Assembly: GCA_910574455.1 (NCBI GenBank)
Contig: CAJSYZ010000004.1
Location: 4,598,599 to 4,662,598, forward strand
Direction of reading: 5' to 3'
Source: Trichaptum fuscoviolaceum
Lineage: Eukaryota > Basidiomycota > Agaricomycetes > Hymenochaetales > Trichaptaceae
DNA length: 64,000 nt
The position numbers were made by a program, and so were the translations under genes. Numbering within the stretch: position 1 is the stretch's first letter; the number at the start of each line of letters is the position of its first letter. Below, piece by piece: positions 12,310 through 24,271 of the stretch. The notes beneath the pieces were generated by a model. It was not told the origin of the DNA. It saw only the letters and a program-made list of their open reading frames with translations, and did no database searches.

Positions 12310-15300
12310 TCACTCAAACTCTAAAGCTACTTAACGATCAATTAGCTTTCTATGTTATTCCCAACTAACATGAAGCCTATGCAATTGGAAGTGTCCGTAA
12401 CTGGGCGTATACGATCCAGATTGTCTGGATCGCCCCCTCTTCACATCTCTCTTTCTCCTTTTTTACCTCTTCTCTCCACCGTGTTCTTGTCGCATGCATT
12501 AAAAGTTGTCATCATCATTGTCTCCTTGCTGTGGAATCTACTGGCTAATTATCTGCCCCCTTAACTCATGCAAATTATAACTTCCTTTACCCTATTACCC
12601 TAACATTCTCTTTCTCGTTCACCCTCCACCTCACCCACTGCACTTGATATTCTTGTAACTCTACTCCTCTCGGACGCTTCTCTTCTCCGGAGCTTTGCCT
12701 CGCAACTCCGCTTCATTCCGGAACACGAGCATGCTATCCATTCTTCGTTGCTCGGCGATGCTCGGATTGGTGCACCCCCTCGCTCATCTCCGAGTAAGCA
12801 CTGTACACCGCAACCTCCTTCTCTTCTGGCCTGCCTCGATTTTCACTACTCAAATTCTAGATTTAGTCGTGTAATACCCACTGCCTGGTGTCACCTCCCA
12901 CGCGTGGGCCTTCTAGGTACGATACGGTTGTGTAAACCATTGATCTTCGTCACTGTTCTCGCTCGTGGATTTCACTGCACTCCTCTTCCTTTCTTCTCGC
13001 TCTCAGATGTTTTCTTATCCATCATGTTCTAACACTAGTAATATTGCACGTGTTGTTGTGCACAGTAAATAGTAATACTCATCTCGTATATACAATCATC
13101 ACCTGTACTTCTTTATAGCGGAGAATGATGGAGAAGAGATTGCGAAGCTCGTATCGCAGATTTTCGCTTTTTTTTGTTTGCGTGATTTGGCGCCATCTGC
13201 AAGGAAGTACATTCTTCAGTTATGTGACATTTGAATTCGATATGTGATATTAGTCGGATTGAGGTTATCCCGCAGCCTCGTGTTCAAGTTTATCATCACT
13301 CATGTATCCCAGCGCAAACCTTGATTCTGACCATCACCATATTGAGACTCATGTATGCTCTATTACACTCTGAGGTCGCGATCGTCCACGACATGCAGCA
13401 AAGAAGTACGCAATGAGGGGCAATTTGTAGGCAACACCTCTTCATATTATGCACGGCGTTTGAAAGTTTCTTGTTTATGAATTCATGATCCTGATCTTCG
13501 AGCTCCAGCATGCCTCTATATCCGCAGAAACCACCGAACTGAAGGCCTTCTATATGAAAATGAAATGCCTGCTTCAATTGGAGCCGGATGCTGGATGCTC
13601 ATTTCTTTTCTTTCCAGGTCACTCTTCAGCTCCGTGAGGATGAACATGCGTCCTTCCTTCTCTCCACGAAATCCACGACCTGGCAGTTGTTCGCACCTGG
13701 AGTCATGACATGGGGGGCGTACACGAGCCTGAGCTTGTGTTCTGGTCTTAACTTTCGGCCGCGTGGCGTGTGTGCAGTCGGGGAGAAATGAATAGCACAG
13801 GAAAAATGGGAAATACTAGATGGTGGTGCCGGTGTGGACGACGATGACTTTCAGTTTGGAATTGTACGCCTCTCGTACAACTCACGTTGAAATATCGCAT
13901 TCAATTTCTCGCCGCAGACGCCCCGGACGGCCGGGCACCCGCGCCTGTGCAACATGAGCTTGCAACGCCGTTCGCAACGGACTCCGATGTTTACCTGGAG
14001 ATCCTGAGCTCCCTTGGCCATCCATCAGACACGAGGCCCAGGACGCACCTGCAGTTGACGGCAGGATAACGGTACCTGCGCGTAAGCCATTGACCCTGCT
14101 CCCCTCGAGTTGCTGTTGCTTGGATCTTTGTCGTTACTGGGATATCTGGCATGTATTATACTCTTCGCTGCGTGACCATCTCCTGACGGCATATACGCGT
14201 CCGTTGAGATGCTGTAGGGCCAAGGCACCCCGAGCTCATGCACCTCTTCCTATTCGCCCTCTGCGCTAATCGCAGCCGAGCCCTGGCCGCCCTCATTCCA
14301 TCACATTGTGGTACCGCTCTGTGTCTTGGAACACACGCTGACAATAGCACGCTCCCGAATAACCTTGACTATCTCCCGCTCGCGCTCGCGCTCATTCGTT
14401 CCTTCGAATCGGACGCCTGCTCCCCCGTCCATCACCCAAGAACGTCTTGTCCATTTTATTCCTTTATCTGCATACTCTCTTTCAACTGAACTCGGACTGC
14501 CCGAATTTTTGGCGGCCAGTCCAGCGTCATATGTCAGCCCATGACATCTCTCCGTTTCCCGTGTTCCCATACATTTACGGCCGACGCAGGACAGGAAACG
14601 GGAGCTGGGTATTATTCGACGGTCTATTGTCTGCAGCCAATCCAGGTTCGAACTCAGTGTGACGTCTGGTTCTCCTTCATAGCCACATGATGATTCAAGG
14701 CAGCGCACTTCAGCCATGACTATGAATACTGCTCCAATCGCACCACCTCGACCTACCCGCATAAGACCCGTTCGCCTCGATCGGACGCAAACCCATTTTG
14801 ACACTATTCGGGCTACTTTATTATTCATTCCTGTACTCCCACCGGTCGAAGGACAGAGGTGACGGTTCCGCTTCTGGGGGTGCAGATCCTCTAGTGCAAG
14901 ATACTCCGGATACTGCGGGTCTCGACGTCGGTATTCACTTGAACCATCGCTCGATGCCGATTGGCTTTGCATACCTTGATGTTTGCAGTTGCAAATTGGC
15001 CGTATGATTGGCTCCTCTGTTGTTTGCAAATTCCATAAGGCGAGGATGATTCAGGAGGGGTTTCTCTTGCTGATTGAAAGCAGAGCATCATGTTTCGTGA
15101 TAGTGTAAGTGGCGTATTATATCTGGCGTCTTTTCTGGAATAAATGATGATTCTGTTATTTTACAGCAAGAAGATTTGTAGTGCGCCACAGTGACGACAG
15201 CCTCGCCGACGCTGACGGGCGATGTAGACTCAGTTGAGGCCAATATACTTGCTTTTTCAGAGGAGTGGTATTTTCTTATTGGTTTCCTCCGCGTGTTTTG

Positions 15301-18300
15301 CGTGCGCTTACGAATCTCAAATTTCGTAGATGTGATGACCAGATCCAGCTCCTCGTAATTCATACCCAGCATCTGACAAACCGCGGGACTCGGACGCCTA
15401 CAAACGCAGTTATAATGGAGCTTATCACCCATATCGGATTTCCGGGATCTTTGGTTTTTAATTCCGTACGTATATATCCCACAACGCATTGGGTTCTTTT
15501 TCACAGACATTCAGACGATGACGCCGGATGTCCCCTTCGAGCACTCCAACGCAGTCATCGATAACAACGGATGCCAGCCTGAGAGTCGACATAAATAAAA
15601 CAGACACAAAGTTTCATTATCACTTTGAGTGGGGTTCGTGGAATCTTGCGCTCATCACCTTGAAGGCTCGCGGGGTCTATTGTTATTGGTCTTCTTGCTC
15701 TTCGCTTCAATGCTCTGTGTTCTACTTATCTGAGCAGTACGTGCCGAACAAGACAGAGAAGATACATCACCCGGACCACTGGCAGCACATGTGGCTGTCT
15801 GTCTTGCGCGTCTGCTCGATCGCCAATCACGCTTGATATAGGAATTGAGCGGAGGATTACTTGAATTTCATTTTCTTTTCCGGAGACGGGAGGTGGCTGG
15901 ATTTCTCGAGCTTCTTTGAGCGCACAAACTGCTACCTTCGCCCACACATCTAACGCCGCATTCTAGTCGATTTGAAACACGCTTCTTCACGCGCTTTGAC
16001 TCTACATCTACAAATATCCCACTGTGTGGCTGTTTGCGGTAGTAATTAATAGATAGGATAGGTAAGGCATTGACTTCCTCTTTTTCTTTGCGCAACATTC
16101 CAGATTGCATGATGTCTCAAACAAGAGAACTTTGTTTTCCCCAGAAGCTGACAATCAATGTGTGTCATGAACGATGCATTCAGCATCGCTTAGGGAGGTA
16201 TGTAACAGTAAGCGAAATCGCATTCACCTTACGGAGTTAGACTATGTGCGACGTCTATCAGCATTCAGCACCGCGCTTCCGAATCGATTCGCATCGCGAA
16301 AACCCAAAGTAAATTACAAATGACGGGATGAGTGAACCGGAATACACAAGACAATATTATCTTTGCAAATGCTTCCGCGTACCAGATTGAACAAAGTTCT
16401 CCGAACCAGTCTCGCGAGCGCTGTCGGGGTTCGACTGTCACTCGACAGGAAGCCGAGGAATACAGTTCCATAGTTAGGAATGCACATACATACATACATG
16501 TTCAGAAGTCGATGTGCGCAGATTTCGAAGTGTCGCCTTTTGTCCGCCTTTGCTTCGCACTGTGGGAGCAATTCTTTTTGCATTGCCGGGTATCAGGAAG
16601 ATCGCAGATTTGCTATATCACTGGCAGGAGAAGAAGATTGATATTCACATCCAATGACGGCGTCGATCTTCGAGAATCTCAGGCTGTACATCTGATATGT
16701 GCGAAGCAGCGACATATAGCAATGAAGCCAGCTCTCATCTCGCCAAAGAGAAAAAGAGCAAGCAAAATGTCAAACGCGTCGCACGTCAGGCCGCTCGTGA
16801 TCTGAGATGCGTCTTGCTCTGCTTCTTCCGCGTCCCGTGAGCTTCTTTCCATTGATCTGTGGGACCCGCAAAGCTTCTTCGCAACCCTGCATATCGGATA
16901 TCACCCCCACAGGGTTGCGAACAGTCTGTTTTCGCTTCAAAGTTGATGTGACTTCATCCACTTTTGCATGCTCAGAGCACCGCACCTTCCGATAGAACAC
17001 TTCCGATCTTCTTTTGTTTTGAACTTTGAAATCTTCTGCATCAGAGTTAGCCGTGCGAGCACATATGTACACCATCCAAGGTGTCAGATAAACGAGAGAA
17101 GAAAGGAAAATAAATGCGAATGTTTCAGCCAAGCCAGGCGGGATGAAATATTTGAATTTGCAGCCGGACTTTCGAGAAAGATGTCCGAAGTCTATCGACG
17201 TCGAAAGAAAAAGAAAGGGTCGGTGGACGAATAAATTGCGGAGTTTATTGCCCGAATTGAGGACGCTCGGCAGGCCATCGGCAACAGGCTGTCGCTCGCG
17301 TGGCGGCCACGTGTCGGTCAATGCCTCGTAACGTCATTGCCCATACATGTTTAAATGAACGGTTCTTTCAGCCCGTGAGACTATTTGCTTCAGCCAATTT
17401 GGGTCCGAGAAGTCAACACCTCTCCCGAAGGATTAGAATTGAAGAAGAAATCAATGGGAAATCTACGCTCAATCAATATCAACTCGGGTCCTCTTGCAAA
17501 CATAACGCTTCTCTATACAGATAAGTTCCGGATAGTTTGTTTTCAAGTGCAATCCTTCATTTTCGTCAGAATAGTGAGCTCTGGGATAACAAGTTTCATT
17601 GAGTTGTCTTGCTCTAACGTCCAAACTTTAGCTAGAAGTGTCAAAAGATAATTAGCATCTTAGAAGAAGTGCGGCTGTAATGAAAGTTCCGCTTGCATAC
17701 TCCCCGCATGCGATGAAGTAAAGACTGAGGGGTCGCACGCCTCCAGTGGGGGACTTTTCAGATTCACCTGCTCGGAGAAGACATTGTTCCAGAACTGTCC
17801 AAGTAGCTTGAACAAAATTAACAGGAATCCTTTTGTGGGGACACCCGGTTGAAGCTATCCCGGTTGATCGACGGCTTTCGCCTTGTCGTACGGCGCCTCG
17901 ACCTTCGAGATCAGAAGGACGATCGTACACATCCCTTCTAGCCATAAGAATACCTAGCATGGTCAGCAGTGTGTACCGCGCGAGCATACCATTTCGTCGC
18001 GAGTGCATGTGGGCCCGGTGGCCTCCCAGCTAGTTACTCGCTTTACAGACAATGCTAACCCAGACTTGCGTACGATTAGCAGCTTCGAACGCGCGCTTAT
18101 AGCTCCTCGTCCGAAGTAAATGGAAAGGCTAGGAATGATGCTATAATTGCATTGTCAATAGCTTTGACGCCTAGAGTACCCTCTCGTTACGAGATGCCGG
18201 AATGCTAGCGTAAAGTATGCAGCATGTGATGAGGTCTAGCAAGCGTCTTCTTACCTTTCATCTTGACAGAACGCTCAGTCTGTATGACAACGCCTGCGGT

Positions 18301-21300
18301 TCTATGTTCTTCCCCCGAATGTTCACAGAACTTATCCCGAGAGCCCGAGCCCGAGAATGAGGTAGGCAATTCGGGTTTCTGAAAAGGAGTTGACGCACGA
18401 CTGCGGAGGTGCGCTTGCCCTCACATCCAGGCAGACGCCAAGTGTGCTTCAGGTTGCCTCGAGCACTCAGAAGACTATCTGACACGCAGCCATCGGGATA
18501 GCGTTGTGGCTTTACGATTTCGAGGATGTAGGACATTTAGGAGGTGATCTAGGACCAGCTAGATGAACAGGCTTCGTTCGTATCTCGGGACTAATGAGAT
18601 AGTGTTGAACACAGGTACGACATCGGAAAAGCGGGTGTACAGAGGAAGCCCGGAGTCGGAACGAACATGGACACCGCCTGTGAGTTGCACATGCATCAAG
18701 AAGGGAAGTCTTCTTGGATTCTGACCTCGGAGCGCTATGACTCGACAGGACCACGCACGAAGCCAGCTTCGACATAGAGGGGCAGTGAGGCTTAGAGAAG
18801 AAATTTGGGGCTCGGGGCAGGTGCAGCCGTGCGCATCATAGCCGGACGTTCGCGCACATCGACCTCCGGACATCGCGAGATTACAGAACAAGAACCCGGT
18901 ACATACGATGAATCACACATCACGCCACCGCATATATGATGGAGGTCTATGCGACGGCTGAAAGCACGTGACTTCCGAAGGTACATCAAGAGCCCGTCGC
19001 TCTCAATTTCCGGCTTATTTTGAAGGCTGTAGAATCGAGACATCGACGAGATACAACTACAGCGCCAGACGATACGGTGGTCGATGATTGAAGGCACGTT
19101 CTTCCTGATTCAGACGCTGATTGCCTGTCGTAGGGTCTCGAGCGCCGAGGGGGAGTAGTGAGTAAAAGGGTTCGGGTGCACCTGTTTGAAATTGGGGCCC
19201 ACACTTCAATTGTGCATGTCAAGATCAAGACGAAGGAGCGAGGACAGGGAATGGAGAGTCACCGGCAGAGGCGGGGGAGGAATCACGTCATACGGAATGA
19301 AGGGACTCGATATGCGTTCTACTTCCTCCATATGTTTATCACACGCCCTACTCTCCTCCGAGATGAGAGCGACGAGGAAAAGGAAGTGATGATCAACGCA
19401 GTGTACCTGGTCTTCGGTCAAATGACAATAGCAAATAGCAATCCTTCATATAAGCAAAGAGTGTTGTGGACATGAGCTCCGATCAACGCGTACTCGAAAA
19501 GTTAGACACTGTCGGAGAGGTTGATATTTTATGAACGAAATCTCGATTTCCCCAGTTCCATCACCAGCTAAGGTTATTCACCCTCGACCCTCGATGTGAT
19601 CTTCCTTGTGCATCACGGAGTCGGGGCCATGGTCTAAGAGCTCACTCGCATGATACCGATGCCGGTGGATAAATCTGCTGCGGAGGGGAAGCGACAAGAC
19701 TCGGAGAAGGGAGTAAAGGGCGAGGGGAAAGGGGGCGCGAAGCAAAGACAAACAAGCCAAAGCATACCGAGGAAACGAGAACAAAAGAGTGTTCAATTGG
19801 CAAGTGTATGCCTGTCTCGTCTGGATGTCTGCGTCCGTGGGATGAGAGCTGAGAGCTGAATTGAAGCCTGTACTGCTGCGAGCGGAGTTTGGGGCCGGAA
19901 GCATACAGACGCGGACACGAGGCCATGAGATTCAGTCACGGCGAGATGTGCTGCCATCATCATCCGTCTATCTTCTGGCATTCATCCGGAATCAGAACAG
20001 TGCACACGCTAAGCAGCATGTCACGAGGGCCTCGGGGCGCTCTTCAATGAATGAGCCATCTTGCTGTCCTTAGATGAAGCAAAATAGAACCAACACGCTG
20101 CTGGGAGTGAAGATAGTTTGGAGGCAGTTGAATTCCGTTTTCTTCGAGGATCGCCGGTGTATGAGAACGAGAATACGAGATACGCCCTTTCAAGGACGTT
20201 CGGGGATTACGGATAATACTGAGTAACGATACGAGAAGCCGCCCCTCGTCCTTTCATTAGCTACAAAAGTGGGTGAGTAAGTATACCAACGTGCTCAAGT
20301 CTGTAGGGTTTGGCGTCACCTTATTCAGATTAACGACAGTAGTCAATGCAGGTTGCGCTCAACCGGTGCTATTGGATACGTGCTGGCCATCCGCTGAGGC
20401 TCTAGATGGTGAACTGAGATTTGTTGGTAGTTGGCCATTTAATTGTCTTTCGCAACAATCTTCCTCCGATTGTCAGGGCATCAGGGCCGCAAACCGGTGC
20501 TGAGCTCGCCGGGTAGATTCATGCATGATATCTGGCTTGCAAACTTCACCCAACGCGGCTCCAAGGTTTGGCAGGTGGGAGAGCAGAAGGACTTGCCCCA
20601 GAATAACGGCGGGGTGGCGTAAAAGCTGAGATCCAACCCGTTTCTCAAGGGCACGAGGCTGACTGCTGCATTCTTTCCGTCTCGGAGGACACCCGCAAGT
20701 AATCGGTCGGAAGTTGGGATTGCCTTCGCGAGCTATTCCCCGGTCCAAGACACTGATGGTTCGTAGTGCGAAGCACTAGCCCAAGCATAAATAATGTTCA
20801 ACTCGATATCTGGGTAAAAAAGAGCCGCCTAGAGAAAAGTCAAAACTGTCTCCCGAGCTCGAGCGGGTAGACAAATGTACCTTACCCGCTATAGCATCGA
20901 GATTAGAGCTTCTTCGGAACTTGTAGAGGACCTTGTTCATTGCAAAATTGCAAGCGTGGAAAGGCGTCTATAGGAATTGGCACCTGGTGCTTCTGAAGCG
21001 CTATGAATATCAGAGCTATAGTCCGACAATTGCCAAATGGTTAGCTTACGAGGAGAGAGTAATACTAGAGAATAAGCATGGAGAAATGGTCATAAACGTT
21101 TTCTCTTGTGCAGTATATGTCTTGTCCAATCACCATGAGGGCTTACGATAGAGAGCTCGCTAGGCTTCTTAGAGAGTTTTAAGGGCTTCTGTGTAATTTG
21201 AGGTCTGTCGGAGTGAATATTGATCAATAGTATCTTCTGCCACCATGTACTTTACAACATTGCAAGTTTAGGTTCGGCAAGCTTCGAATGCGCTTTCCTA

Positions 21301-21643
21301 AAAATTTAAAAAAAGTTGATGGCGGTTAGTTAAGGCGTATAAGCGTTGAGTCCAATGTACTCTTAGCTCTTCAGCTAACATGTTCACTAAGGTTGAGGAT
21401 GAACCGAGGTTCGCTTCAACCGAGAACTTGAAGTTCAGCCTGAATCAAACGTTTCCCACGGTACTCAGGCTACTACGATGAAGTTGAATGCTGACGTCAT
21501 ACTTCAGGTCTCAAGCGGATGAGCATGATATTGGAGCTCGCCAAAGGCGCAGTGCGCAGTCGTCTCTTAAACTCATACCACCATCGAGTATCTCTGACGA
21601 CTTACTTCTCATTCAAGTTCTCAAGTAGGAAGAAATCTGCATT
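12310..21643. other. Gene-free 9.3 kb stretch
   Basis: No supportable gene. About 12.4-13.0 kb is pyrimidine-rich, as fungal 3' flanks often are. Several 180-240-codon frames occur (for example minus 14301-15029, minus 16770-17321 and minus 17652-18008). They overlap frames on the other strand, contain no recognisable motifs and cannot be spliced into a longer protein by eye. A copy of the 9-mer GTTCAAGTT lies at 13282-13290. No transposon ends or RNA genes were recognised. Confidence 0.5.
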
Positions 21644-23923
21644 ATGCCAACCTTAGGAATAATTGATCTTCCTGTGGAAGTGATGCTGGATGTGTTACTT
21701 CCAATTTTACCGAATCGCGATCTCGTGGCACTGGGAGCTACAAACAAGAAATTCGCAAACATCTGCAACGATGACACGTTTTGGAAGCTAAAGTGCGATA
21801 CGGAGTTCAATTTCACTGGGTTAGGCACCGCTCGCAAAACAGGATGGAAGTTCATCTACAAGGGACTCACGAAGCCAAAGGCGTACGTGTGGGGGTATGT
21901 GTGTTCTCTCTTCTGTGAGGGTAAGAAGGTTAATTTTCGGATCTCAGGAACACCCAGAACTCGAGGTTGGGACTTGATAGACTTCCTCGTGTCATGGTTG
22001 GGGGTGTTCCCTTTCCCGTTCACCTTCGATTCCCCTCGAAGACTATTGTTAATCTTGTTGCCGGTGGATGGTGCGAGCATACCAGCTTGTTCATATCTTA
22101 ATATGTACTAACGCATCACCTCTAAGGTCCTTCCATGCGTTGGATTCAAAGGGTCAACTTTTCGTGTGCGGTGAGAGCTAACAATATTTAAACACATCGT
22201 ACCTTTAATTAATGACGGCATATATGCACCAGGGCAGCTCGATGGCGAACGCTTTCCTAGGAGAGATGGCTTCTCAGATTCTGCTGCTCAGGCACAGACT
22301 CCCACACGAGTTGACATGCCTTCGCCTATCCGAAGTCTCAGGTATAATTCTTAATCTAAGCTCAATCAGGCTGAATGATTGACTGTTGTGAATTGTATGT
22401 AGCTGTGGTCGGGCACATACACTCGCCTTGGACTCAAATGGCCATGTTTGGACGTTCATAACTTGGGGCCGACCATTTCGATTGGACACCCCCCTCCTCG
22501 ACCGAACCTCGGAGGGATCTAAGGTTCTGCAAGTGGAAGCGGGCTGGGCGTTTTGTTCTGTCTTGATGGAATCTGGAGACGTCTATGTGTGGTGGCCGTT
22601 CGGCGACATCATGGTCCAACAATATACTATGCGTATGCATGAAATGGATGAGGAAGGTGACAAGTTCGCTGAGGCACCAGAAGGTGGGGCCATCCCCAGT
22701 GTCACCTGGGATTTCGCATATAGCCCGTCGAAGCTTCCGAAACTGCCAGAGCTTCCTGAGATTCACCACGTTCATGCAGATCATAGTGACGCGGCATCAG
22801 TCTTGAAGCTTATTAAAATAGCTGCTATGGATCGTTTCTTGATTGGTTTGACAAACAAGGGTCATGTCCTGAAATACGGAGATCTGAGTGGCGAAAACGG
22901 TCTACAAAACGGCCATTGGGAATATGTAAGCCTGTTTTGATGTCTGAACGAAGTGAAGCAGCCTAATGTTTATCTTATCGCAATTCATAGCTTTCTCACT
23001 TCAGTGAACTAGGAAAAATACAGCACCATGTTGCTTTTAACCAAGAACTGACAGATGGTGAGGGTTCGACGCTATCGCCCCCAACAGACCTCCAAATTAC
23101 CCACGTAGGCTTAATTTGAATTGTTGATCTCTTAGCTGTTGATGATATATCAGATCTCCGCCCATTTCGAACATTTTGTAGCGTATTCCATCGGAAGAGA
23201 GTCAATCGTTTTGATGGGTACGAACGACATTACGCGGGACGAGCCGGCTGATATTATACCAGAACTTCAGTACAAGTCTATCATCTCTGTTGTTCTTGGC
23301 GATTACCATTTCGCTGCATTGACATCGGACGGGAAGTTATATACATGGGGAAGGTTCTCAGCTGGGGCATTAGGCTTAGGTGATCCCGGTCAACTTGAAG
23401 TTGGTGCTCCAGGAGGTTACAAGACGCAGGACCAATTGGACCAGGTTCGTATTCGAAGACGACGGATCGAACCACCGGAAGTGGAGGTTCCGTCACTGGT
23501 TAGATTTGATCACGGAGAGAAGACACGGAAGGACAAATTCTGCTTTGCGGTAGCTGCTGCTGGTTGGCACACTGGTGCATTGGTCCTAGACCCGGAATCA
23601 GATGTATGATTTAGTTGCTTCATCATTGATGTTTCTAATAATTTACAATGCAGGAGGATCAGGACGATTCTACAGCAATCCCGGAAGAAGATGAGGAGCA
23701 ACACAATGACGATCCGACTTCCAACATGCCAGGTCACTTCCGTCCGGATCCGGGCGCAACTCACGCATACTATGGTCCGGGGACTGTTCCTATGCTTCCT
23801 ATGCTCAGACAGGCTAGAGGACACGCTCCATTCCGAGTTGGATTTGCGGGAAGAGGAAGGTTCAATGTTCCAGGTGGAAGTCGAGGAGGGGGCATGGGTC
23901 AACCACCAGGCGATGGTCAGTGA
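21644..23923 (+). CDS. F-box and RCC1-repeat protein, Saf1-like
   Basis: Seven exons: 21644-21894, 22127-22170, 22233-22341, 22403-22925, 22991-23104, 23154-23603 and 23654-23923, giving 586 aa. Residues about 6-50 form an F-box (IDLPVEVMLDVLLPIL, then LVALGATNKKFANIC) that would bind Skp1 in an SCF ubiquitin ligase. Residues about 80-495 carry RCC1-type beta-propeller repeats, seen as recurring units such as HALDSKGQLFVCG, AHTLALDSNGHVW and HFAALTSDGKLYTWG. The last about 90 residues are acidic and then Gly/Arg-rich. The architecture matches yeast Saf1, an SCF adaptor, so substrate recruitment by the propeller is inferred. The acceptor at 23153 is preferred over the one at 23135 because the latter gives a 31-nt intron. 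It lies in tandem with NAD synthetase, 348 nt downstream. Confidence 0.88.
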
Positions 23924-24271
23924 AGTCGCAAAATGTACGATGGCTTAATATGCGTTTGTGTTTCTTCTTGTCCTGTAATTTTGAACAAATGTTTGTTTCC
24001 TCTGAGAGTTTACCTGTATCATGGTGCATATGTAGATAAGTCATGTTTAACGTACATGTGCTCGTTTGCTTCAAGTTGGTGAACGGAAGACTCGGATAAG
24101 ATAAGATAAGATAGTACTATCAACTTTCCTATTTTAAGCTTGAAGTTCAAGTTTATCTTACTGTCATTGATTCGCACATAATATGGCAAGCGTTGCGGTG
24201 TCAAGCGACTCGTTCGTCATCCACTCCATACACTGTGACCATAGAGACTAGTCTGGGGACTAAGAAACAAT
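23924..24271. promoter_or_regulatory. Intergenic region upstream of NAD synthetase with GATA sites
   Basis: A short spacer between two tandem genes. It holds three head-to-tail GATAA units followed by GATAG (24095-24114), the core recognised by fungal GATA factors. It also has one GTTCAAGTT 9-mer (24145-24153). No ORF is supported. Regulation by a GATA factor is inferred from the motif only. Confidence 0.4.

Noticed and set aside
14644..14654. GGTTCGAACTC, resembling a tRNA B box
   Set aside because: No matching A box or cloverleaf arms could be found around it.
14301..15029. 242-codon minus-strand ORF
   Set aside because: No motif, no splice partner, overlapping frames on the other strand, and low-complexity Arg/Glu runs from a CGCTCG-type repeat.
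16770..17321. 183-codon minus-strand ORF
   Set aside because: Hydrophobic patch only, with no family signature and competing frames on the plus strand.
23105..23135. Alternative acceptor at 23135 in the Saf1-like gene
   Set aside because: It would make a 31-nt intron. The acceptor at 23153 gives a normal 49-nt intron and a better RCC1 repeat.
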